Positions 25,230-31,114 of a DNA stretch of 64,000 nt are shown here, one piece after another (the first letter of the stretch is position 1; the number at the start of each line of letters is the position of its first letter). The translations under genes were made by a program, and so were the position numbers. Origin of the DNA: Actinomycetes bacterium (lineage in GTDB: Bacteria; Actinomycetota; Acidimicrobiia; Acidimicrobiales; Acidimicrobilacustridaceae); the NCBI GenBank assembly GCA_029782025.1, contig JAKOVR010000184.1:1-64000 (forward strand), in the 5' to 3' direction. Below the pieces are notes generated by a model that had not been told where the DNA came from, made no database searches, and worked only from the letters and a program-made list of their open reading frames with translations.

Positions 25230-25248
25230 GACCGCCATCCGGGCGGTC
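25230..25248. terminator. Short hairpin between convergent genes
   Basis: Stem GACCGCC / GGCGGTC with a 5-nt loop, between the stop of the SGNH gene (25215) and the stop of the convergent membrane-protein gene (25247), which it overlaps. No T-run follows, so termination in either direction is only possible. Confidence 0.35.
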
Positions 25249-25744
25249 ACTCCCCTGGCGGCTCGTCGTCCTCCGCCGTCGAGTGCACGGGCGCCGTGAG
25301 GAAGCGGACCGTGTGCACGAAGCAGGCGACGCCGGACCCGAAGATCCCGATCAGCAGGGCGAGCTTGACCCACGGCGTCGGGTCGATGTCCACCATCGAG
25401 AAGTCGAACGGGAACACCTGGTAGACGCGGAGGGTGGCCAGCAGCCCCACCCCGGATGTGACGGCCAGGGCCAGGGACCGGAACCACCGGTGGTCGTACA
25501 CGAGGAACGCGAGGTTGGCGACGATCGTCGCTACGAGCGACACCGTCACCACGTCGAGCACCTCGGCCCACGCCGGGGTCACGAAGTCGGGCCACGACCA
25601 CTCGAGCAGGTGGCGGGCCACGTAGAGGATGCCGGCGTTGACCACGATGGCAGCGACGTACCCCGAGGTTCTCCCGGGGTGGGAGCGCAGGACCCGCTCG
25701 ACGGGCCGGACGACGGGGGGAACGGTGGAGAGCGCATGGGCCAT
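25247..25744 (-). CDS. Hypothetical four-helix membrane protein
   Basis: A 165-residue protein with four predicted membrane helices (about residues 27-47, 62-83, 88-108 and 122-146) and an acidic C-terminal tail ending EDDEPPGE. The segments include VAAIVVNAGILYVARHLLEW and LALLIGIFGSGVACFVHTV. I recognise no family; similar small proteins in actinobacteria are annotated only as membrane proteins. The ATG at 25744 has an unusually strong AGGAGGTG ribosome site, so it is likely expressed. It diverges from the propeller gene at 25871. Confidence 0.78.
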   Translation of the reverse strand: MAHALSTVPPVVRPVERVLRSHPGRTSGYVAAIVVNAGILYVARHLLEWSWPDFVTPAWAEVLDVVTVSLVATIVANLAFLVYDHRWFRSLALAVTSGVGLLATLRVYQVFPFDFSMVDIDPTPWVKLALLIGIFGSGVACFVHTVRFLTAPVHSTAEDDEPPGE

Positions 25745-25870
25745 GGTGCACCTCCTTGCCTCCCTCCATCGTCGCCGTCCCTCCCCGCCCGCGGCAGGGT
25801 CGTTGGTCCCACGCTTGTACGATCGGGGCCACGACGGTCTCACGGACCATCCCGTTCGGAGGAGGACGGC

Positions 25871-26965
25871 ATGTCGTTGCTGGTCGGGACCCGCAAGGGT
25901 CTCTTCGTCGTCGGGAACGACGGCCTCGACGGGGAGCCCTGGTTCCTCGGCCACGTGATCCACCACGCCGTCTGGGACCGGGGGGCCGACCGGATCGTCG
26001 TCGCCGCCCGCACCGGTCACCTCGGCCCCACGGTGTTCCACTCCGACGACCGGGGGGCGACCTGGAACGAGGCCGCGGCGCCCCCGGCCTTCCGCACCGG
26101 CGAGCGGCTCGGCCGGTCGCTGCGCGCCTGCTTCTGGCTCACCCCGCCGGTCGGTGCCGCGCCGGGGGTCTGGTACGCCGGCGGCTCACCGCAGGGCCTG
26201 TTCCGCAGCGACGACGGCGGCGACACCTGGGCCCCCGTGGACGGGTGGAACGACCACCCCGACTGGGAGACCTGGTGCGAGTGGCCCGAGGAGAACACCC
26301 CGGACGGATCGATGCTGCACTCGGTCAACGTCGACCCCCGTGACCCGCAGCACCTCTACCTCGGCCTGTCCGGGGGCGGGGTGTTCGAGTCCACCGATGG
26401 CGGCGCCGACTGGCGACCGCTCAACCGGGGCTGCGCCGCCGACTTCTTCCCCGACCCGGCGCCGGAGTTCGGCCACGACCCCCACTGCGTGCGGCTGCAC
26501 CCGTTGGCCCCCGACCGCCTGTACCAGCAGAACCACTGCGGGATCTACCGGCTCGACCGCCCCGGCGACACCTGGACGCGCATCGGCGACAACATGCCGC
26601 GCGACATCGGGGACATCGGCTTCCCCATCGAGCTACACCCCCGCGATCCGGACACCGTCTGGGTCTTTCCGATGGACGGCACCGACGTGTGGCCCCGCAC
26701 CAGCCCGGGCGGCCGGCCGGCCGTCTATCGGTCGGACGACGCCGGCGCCACCTGGCAACGCCTCGACCGCGGGCTCCCCCAGCGGGGCTGGATCACGGTG
26801 AAGCGCCAGGCCATGACCGTCGACGACGGCGACCCGGTCGGTGTCCACTTCGGGACCACGGGCGGCGAGGTCTGGTCAAGCCCGGATGCCGGTGCGTCGT
26901 GGACCTGCGTCGCCTCCCACCTGCCCGAGATCTACTCGATCGAGGTCCTCGGCGAGCCGGCGTGA
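25871..26965 (+). CDS. Asp-box beta-propeller protein (sialidase/VPS10-like)
   Basis: A 364-residue predicted beta-propeller. Five S-x-D-x-G-x-x-W Asp boxes are spread along it: SDDRGATW at 58, SDDGGDTW at 113, STDGGADW at 174, SDDAGATW at 288 and SPDAGASW at 337. These turns recur in sialidases, glycosidases and VPS10-type propellers. There is no signal peptide, and the sialidase catalytic Arg triad is not evident, so an enzyme role is doubtful; a binding scaffold seems more likely. It is directly coupled (GTGA overlap) to a ThiS/MoaD-like gene, a pair I also recall from other actinobacterial genomes. GGAGGAC lies 10 nt before the ATG. Confidence 0.87.
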   Translation: MSLLVGTRKGLFVVGNDGLDGEPWFLGHVIHHAVWDRGADRIVVAARTGHLGPTVFHSDDRGATWNEAAAPPAFRTGERLGRSLRACFWLTPPVGAAPGVWYAGGSPQGLFRSDDGGDTWAPVDGWNDHPDWETWCEWPEENTPDGSMLHSVNVDPRDPQHLYLGLSGGGVFESTDGGADWRPLNRGCAADFFPDPAPEFGHDPHCVRLHPLAPDRLYQQNHCGIYRLDRPGDTWTRIGDNMPRDIGDIGFPIELHPRDPDTVWVFPMDGTDVWPRTSPGGRPAVYRSDDAGATWQRLDRGLPQRGWITVKRQAMTVDDGDPVGVHFGTTGGEVWSSPDAGASWTCVASHLPEIYSIEVLGEPA

Positions 26966-27222
26966 GAGTGCGCATCCCCACGCCGTTGCGGTCCTACACC
27001 GGGCAGGCCGCCGCGGTCGAGGCGGCGCCGGGCACGCTGGCCGACATCTTCGCCGAGCTCGATCGCCGCTTCCCCGGCCTCCGGTTCCGCGTGATCGACG
27101 AGCAGGGGCGGATCCGCCAGCACATGAAGGTCTTCATCGGCGACCGACTCACCGCCGACCTGGCCACCCCGGTAGCCGACGCCGACGAGGTCACCATCAT
27201 GCAGGCCCTCTCGGGCGGCTGA
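26962..27222 (+). CDS. ThiS/MoaD-family ubiquitin-like protein
   Basis: An 86-residue beta-grasp protein ending in Ala-Leu-Ser-Gly-Gly. The C-terminal Gly-Gly is the site that ThiS and MoaD use to carry sulfur as a thiocarboxylate after adenylation. Conserved features include the start VRIPTPLRSYTG and the late VFIGDRL and DEVTIMQALSGG stretches. It would need an E1-like (ThiF/MoeB) partner, which is not in this window. The genes around it are not thiamine or molybdopterin genes, so the sulfur acceptor is unclear. GTG at 26962 overlaps the propeller stop by 4 bp. Confidence 0.88.
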   Translation: MRVRIPTPLRSYTGQAAAVEAAPGTLADIFAELDRRFPGLRFRVIDEQGRIRQHMKVFIGDRLTADLATPVADADEVTIMQALSGG

Positions 27223-27241
27223 GCGGCTCCTCGGCCGGCAG

Positions 27242-28651
27242 TCAGGCGGCGACGTCCTTGCAGACGTTGGTGCGGCTGCCGACCTGGTCGAGGGGGACCA
27301 TGTAGTAGGTGCCGTTGGGGCAGGTGATCTTCGGGTTCAGGTTGCTGAACAGCCCCTGGGACGACTCGTAGCCCGGCACCGGCCACACGTGGACCATGTA
27401 CCCGGTGTTCTTGATCAGGATCCCGCCGTACGTGTCGCACAGCTCCTTGGTGGCGGACGCGTCGGCCCCCAACGGCGCGTCGATCCCACCGTCGGGCCGC
27501 ATCTTGATGCAGACGTTGGTGTGGAAGTGCCAGTGGTCGTTCGGGCCGACGAAGCCCTCCGGCGGGTGCTCGGTGTCGGTCGAGAAGATCGAGTACATGA
27601 ACCCGGCCAGCTTGGAGTCCGGCGCCACCCCGTCGTAGATGAGCATGGGGTGCTTGAGGGCCTCGTCGGTCACGGTCGGGCCGGTGTTGAGGAACGGCCG
27701 GCCGGGCTCGCCGTAGTGGGCACCGAGGGCGGGGGCGAACGGCCCCTGCCGGCGGTAGCCGGCGGCCTCGGCGTCCTTCACCGTCGGGTACTTCTCGATG
27801 AAGGGCTTCATCTGGGCGAGCTGGGCGTCGAGCTTGGCCTGGGTGGCCGGGTCGAGGGTCTGGACCGACGTGTCGTGCACGTGGCCACCGCCCTCGCCGG
27901 CACCGTTCATCACCAACGACAGCCCCTTGTCGTCGACGGGGGTGGCGGCGGTGTGGCCGTGGTCGTGCCCGTCGCCGGCCGCCGTGGTCGCGCCGGCGGC
28001 CGCCTGGGTGCCGCCCGCCGCCGTCCCGCCGTGGGCGTGATCGAAGGCGCTCGGCGAGGCGATCGCCGCGGTGGCGAGGGCCAGGATGCCGACCGGCACG
28101 GCGGCGAGCACGACCCGGCTGGTGGGGCCGAGCCGGTCACCGAGCCGGGGATGGGCCAGCAGCTCGTAGCCGGCGACGACGAGCAGCGCTTCGAGACCCA
28201 CCGTGACCCCGTCGACGAACCCGGCGGCGTGCGGGACGCCGGCCTCGGGCCCGACGGGCCAGCCCCACACCCGGGACACGACCCAGGCAGCGATGAATGC
28301 GACGTTGGCCAGGCTGCTCACCCGCAGCGCCGCCTTCGACGGCCGGGTGACCAGCAGGAGGGCCAACCCGATCTGCAGCCAGCCGGCCAGGGCGAAGGCC
28401 ACCCCCTCGGCCACCCACAGGCGGGCGTGCGACGGCACCATCACCAGGTGGACCGCCCCGGCCGCGGCCGACAGCGACGCCAGGAGCACCCGCCCGGGGC
28501 CGCTGAGCGCGTCGGCACCGGCCGGCGCCGACGCCGGCTCGGGTTGGTGCGACGGCATCGCCGTGCGCCCACCGGGCGAAGGATCGAGCGCAGCGATCCG
28601 CTCCAGCTCCGCCGCGCTCGGCACGGCGGGATCGCGGTCGATGATGGCCAT
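27242..28651 (-). CDS. Membrane protein with unrecognised His-containing C-terminal domain
   Basis: A 469-residue protein in two halves. The N-terminal half has about five membrane helices between residues 50 and 200. A His-rich linker (HGGTAAGG, GDGHDHGHTAA) follows, then a domain of about 200 residues. That domain is shared with the protein at 62840-64000: YPTVKDAEAAGYR, PMLIYDGVAPDS, GFVGPNDHWHFHTNVC, and MVHVWPVPGYESSQGLFS. The conserved His residues (the HxH after GPND, the later MxHxW) and Cys suggest metal binding. I recognise no Pfam family for it. The strong GGAGGA ribosome site supports ATG 28651. A TetR gene diverges from it across a palindromic site. Confidence 0.8.
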   Translation of the reverse strand: MAIIDRDPAVPSAAELERIAALDPSPGGRTAMPSHQPEPASAPAGADALSGPGRVLLASLSAAAGAVHLVMVPSHARLWVAEGVAFALAGWLQIGLALLLVTRPSKAALRVSSLANVAFIAAWVVSRVWGWPVGPEAGVPHAAGFVDGVTVGLEALLVVAGYELLAHPRLGDRLGPTSRVVLAAVPVGILALATAAIASPSAFDHAHGGTAAGGTQAAAGATTAAGDGHDHGHTAATPVDDKGLSLVMNGAGEGGGHVHDTSVQTLDPATQAKLDAQLAQMKPFIEKYPTVKDAEAAGYRRQGPFAPALGAHYGEPGRPFLNTGPTVTDEALKHPMLIYDGVAPDSKLAGFMYSIFSTDTEHPPEGFVGPNDHWHFHTNVCIKMRPDGGIDAPLGADASATKELCDTYGGILIKNTGYMVHVWPVPGYESSQGLFSNLNPKITCPNGTYYMVPLDQVGSRTNVCKDVAA

Positions 28652-28703
28652 GCGGGTCCTCCTTCACGTCCCCCCGGAACCGGGTGGCGCCCGTCACACA
28701 AAA

Positions 28704-28721
28704 CTAAGGCGGACCGCTTAG
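28704..28721. promoter_or_regulatory. Near-perfect palindrome between divergent genes, possible TetR operator
   Basis: The sequence CTAAGGCGGACCGCTTAG would be a perfect dyad (CTAAGCGG, A, CCGCTTAG) but for one extra G. It lies between the divergent membrane-protein and TetR genes and has the size of a TetR operator. A TAGCCT -10 sits at 28750-28755, 6 nt ahead of the TetR start. Confidence 0.55.
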
Positions 28722-28761
28722 ATGCGCAAGCACCGTGGCGCCACCTCGGTAGCCTGGGGCC

Positions 28762-29472
28762 GTGCCCAAGGCGAAGGCGAAACCGACGGCGGAGGCGGTC
28801 GCCCCCCCGCCCGTTCCCGAGGAGCAACCGCCACCGGGCCGGCGGCAGCGCCTGCACCGGGGCCGCACGATCGAGGAGCGACGCGCCGAGCGGCGGACGG
28901 CCCTCCTCGGTGCTGCGCTCGAGCTCTTCGGCACCAAGGGCTATGCGCTCACGTCGATCGAGGAGCTCTGCTCGACCTCCTTCGTCACCACCCGCTACTT
29001 CTACGAGGAGTTCGTCAACCGCGAGGGGCTGCTGCTCGCCCTCTACGACCAGGTGGTCGAGCAGGTGGTGGCGGCGGTGCTGGCGGTCGAGGTCCCGCCC
29101 GGCGAGGACCGCATCGAGCGAGCGACGAGGGCCCGCGTCGCCGCGTTCGTGCACGCCACCATCGACGACGAGCGCGCCGGCCGGGTGCTGCTGCTCGAAC
29201 AGGGAGGCGGGAGCGCGGCGCTCGAGTCGCGCCGCCGCGCCACCCACACCTTCTTCGCCCGGTTCGTCGCCTCGAAGTCGTTCAACTACCTCGAAGCCGG
29301 CGCAGTGCTCCCCCACGACTACGACCTGCTCGGCCTCTTCTTCGTCGGGGCCGTCAACGAGGCGCTGTGCGACTGGATCGTGTCGCCGCCCGAGGAGCGT
29401 CGGGACATCGAGCACGTGATCGACGCCATCACCGAGATGCACATGCTCGTGCGCCGCGGGTTGGAGCGCTAG
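28762..29472 (+). CDS. TetR-family transcriptional regulator with long N-terminal tail
   Basis: A 236-residue TetR regulator. An unusual tail of about 40 residues, rich in Lys, Pro and Arg, comes before the DNA-binding domain (RRTALLGAALELFGTKGY to TRYFYEEFVNREGLLLALYD). The Tyr-rich helix TTRYFYEEF is a common variant. The start is GTG at 28762, with a TAGCCT box 6 nt upstream that implies a leaderless message. A later start would remove the tail; I keep this one because of the promoter. It probably controls the divergent membrane-protein gene through the intervening palindrome. Confidence 0.9.
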   Translation: MPKAKAKPTAEAVAPPPVPEEQPPPGRRQRLHRGRTIEERRAERRTALLGAALELFGTKGYALTSIEELCSTSFVTTRYFYEEFVNREGLLLALYDQVVEQVVAAVLAVEVPPGEDRIERATRARVAAFVHATIDDERAGRVLLLEQGGGSAALESRRRATHTFFARFVASKSFNYLEAGAVLPHDYDLLGLFFVGAVNEALCDWIVSPPEERRDIEHVIDAITEMHMLVRRGLER

Positions 29473-29505
29473 CCCGGCGTCCGACCGAAACTTTGCACAG
29501 GGGCC

Positions 29506-29534
29506 TTGTCAAAGACTGAGCGTCGTGTCATAGT
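29506..29534 (+). promoter_or_regulatory. Sigma-70-type promoter of the HAD gene
   Basis: TTGTCA and CATAGT separated by exactly 17 bp, a good match to -35 and -10 elements. The start codon follows about 65 bp downstream at 29600. Confidence 0.5.
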
Positions 29535-29599
29535 GCGCCGGACGGAGGCCGCGCCCGGTCGGGGCGGGCCACGTCGGGGAACGACGAGGAGACAAGGCC

Positions 29600-30193
29600 A
29601 TGGCCACCACCTTCACCGCGCGCGCCCGCGCCGCCACGATCATCGCCGCCGCCACGCTGACCGCGGGGACCGCCTGCACGCTGCCCCCGCCCCCCGGGCC
29701 GGGCACGGGGGCGCCCGTCGTGGTGTTCGACATCGACGGCACCCTGACCGACGACGAGCTCAGCTCCACGCCGCACCCGGGCGCGGCCGACGCGGTGAAC
29801 GCCTACGTGGCCAAGGGCTACGACGTCGTCTACGTCACCGCCCGATGGGACCTCGCCCAGCGATCGTCGACCGAGTCATGGCTGGCCGACAACGGGTTCC
29901 CCCACGAGGAGCTGTACATGGCGTCGTCGCTGTTGGTCGACGATGCCAGCAAGGCCGACTACAAGACCCAGACCCTCACCAGCATCGAGGCCAACCGCGC
30001 CCAGGTCGCCTACGCCTACGGCGACTCGTCGTCGGACTTCACCGCGTATGCCAACGTCGGCGTCCCGACGGCGCAGGTGTGGGCCCTCCAGCGGGCCAGC
30101 GCGTCGTCGTGCCAGACGGGGGCCTGGGCGGCCTGCCTGCCGGACTACGTCGCCCACCTCACCACGATCCAGGCGCTGCCCGCGGTCCCCTGA
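29600..30193 (+). CDS. Exported HAD-superfamily phosphatase-like protein
   Basis: A 197-residue protein with an N-terminal signal (ATIIAAATLTAGTAC) that may be lipidated at Cys26, although the lipobox is poor. The HAD fold begins with VVFDIDGTLTDDE, where Asp44 is the nucleophile and Asp46 the acid. Motif II is VYVTARW, and the metal-binding acidic motif is AYGDSSSDF. The layout resembles the LNS2/lipin-like and acid-phosphatase-like HAD groups, acting on a phosphate ester outside the membrane. The substrate is unknown. It has its own promoter and lies convergent to an arsenic-type regulator gene. Confidence 0.84.
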   Translation: MATTFTARARAATIIAAATLTAGTACTLPPPPGPGTGAPVVVFDIDGTLTDDELSSTPHPGAADAVNAYVAKGYDVVYVTARWDLAQRSSTESWLADNGFPHEELYMASSLLVDDASKADYKTQTLTSIEANRAQVAYAYGDSSSDFTAYANVGVPTAQVWALQRASASSCQTGAWAACLPDYVAHLTTIQALPAVP

Positions 30194-30214
30194 GCCGGGA
30201 CCGACCGGAGCGCC

Positions 30215-30562
30215 TCACCGCGGGCCGGCCGGCACGGGCCCGAGGGCCTCGCGCAGCGCGGCGAGGCGGTCCGGGACGACCCGGTACCACGCCCACTTCC
30301 CCCGCTTCTCCCGCTCGAGCAGGCCGGCCTCGACCAGCAGCCCGAGGTGGTGGGACACGGTCGGTTGCGACCGCCCCACGGGCTCGACCAGGTCGCAGGC
30401 GCACGCCTCGCCGGCGTCCGCCGCCGCCACCATCGACAGGAGGCGCAGCCGCGCCGGATCGGCCAGCACCTTGAACAGGGCGGCCAGCTCCGCCGCGTCG
30501 TCCTCGCCCAGCACGCCCGCCGTCACCGGCGGGCAGCACAGCGTCGCCACGTCTCGTTCCAT
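30215..30562 (-). CDS. arsR: ArsR-family arsenic-sensing repressor
   Basis: A 115-residue ArsR repressor. It carries Cys-Cys near the N-terminus (9-10) and CACDL at residues 54-58, the cysteine set used by actinobacterial arsenite sensors. The recognition region is RSQPTVSHHLGLL. Binding of trivalent arsenic would release it from DNA. It diverges from the ArsI-like gene across about 100 bp holding two 16-bp dyads and a good promoter. The ATG at 30562 has a GGAGGGG ribosome site. Confidence 0.92.
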   Translation of the reverse strand: MERDVATLCCPPVTAGVLGEDDAAELAALFKVLADPARLRLLSMVAAADAGEACACDLVEPVGRSQPTVSHHLGLLVEAGLLEREKRGKWAWYRVVPDRLAALREALGPVPAGPR

Positions 30563-30591
30563 CGTGCCCCTCCGGATCAGCCCGCTTACAT

Positions 30592-30607
30592 ATTGACAAG
30601 TGTCGAT
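30592..30607. promoter_or_regulatory. ArsR operator 1
   Basis: The 16-bp dyad ATTGACAAGTGTCGAT has 7-bp arms with one mismatch around a 2-bp centre. It covers the -35 box TTGACA. It is the same length and layout as the second dyad 35 bp away. Confidence 0.6.
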
Positions 30608-30620
30608 GTGATGGTATCCT
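30593..30620 (+). promoter_or_regulatory. Sigma-70-type promoter of the ArsI-like gene
   Basis: TTGACA at 30593-30598 and TATCCT at 30615-30620 with a 16-bp spacer. This is the best promoter match in the window. The first dyad overlaps its -35 box and the second lies just downstream of its -10, an arrangement for strong repression. Confidence 0.65.
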
Positions 30621-30626
30621 CCTCAC

Positions 30627-30642
30627 ATCGACGAACGTCGAT
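30627..30642. promoter_or_regulatory. ArsR operator 2
   Basis: The 16-bp dyad ATCGACGAACGTCGAT is perfect: ATCGACG and CGTCGAT around AA. It lies at the expected transcript start of the ArsI-like gene, 35 bp (centre to centre) from the first dyad. Confidence 0.65.
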
Positions 30643-30661
30643 CAGTCTACCGGAGGTCACC

Positions 30662-31081
30662 ATGTCCCGTGTGCAGCTCGCCCTCAACGTCACCGACATC
30701 GACCGGGCCGTCGATTTCTACCGCCGGCTCTTCGGCACCGAGCCGGCCAAGCGCAAGCCTGGCTACGCCAACTTCGCCATCGCCGACCCGCCGCTGAAGC
30801 TCGTGCTCTTCGAGAGCACCGAGGGCGGCACCCTCAACCACCTCGGCGTGGAGACCGAGACCGCCGGCGAGGTCGACGCCGCCGAGCGCCGCCTGAAGGA
30901 CTCGGGCCTCGACACCACCGGTGTCGACGACACGATCTGCTGCTATGCCAGCAAGGTCGAGACCTGGGTGACCGATCCCGACGGCGCCCGCTGGGAGTGG
31001 TACGTCAAGACCGGCGACGCCGAGCAGCTCACCTACGAACCGGTCGAGCTCGGCGCCCGCCCCACCACCTGCTGCGGCTGA
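30662..31081 (+). CDS. arsI: ArsI/CadI-family dioxygenase (C-As lyase-like)
   Basis: A 139-residue VOC-fold metalloenzyme of the ArsI/CadI family. ArsI cleaves the carbon-arsenic bond of methylarsenite; CadI is the mycobacterial homologue induced by cadmium and arsenic. The expected metal ligands are Gln5, His60 and Glu112, and the substrate-binding vicinal cysteines are Cys93-Cys94 (DDTICCYASK). A C-terminal Cys pair (TTCCG) could bind further metal. Family start MSRVQLALNV and LKLVLFES are conserved. It is divergent from the arsR gene, with GGAGG ahead of ATG 30662. Whether it is a true lyase or CadI-like is not decided by sequence alone. Confidence 0.92.
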   Translation: MSRVQLALNVTDIDRAVDFYRRLFGTEPAKRKPGYANFAIADPPLKLVLFESTEGGTLNHLGVETETAGEVDAAERRLKDSGLDTTGVDDTICCYASKVETWVTDPDGARWEWYVKTGDAEQLTYEPVELGARPTTCCG

Positions 31082-31114
31082 CCGCCGCGAGTATCGTCAC
31101 CGCCGGAGGTGGCG

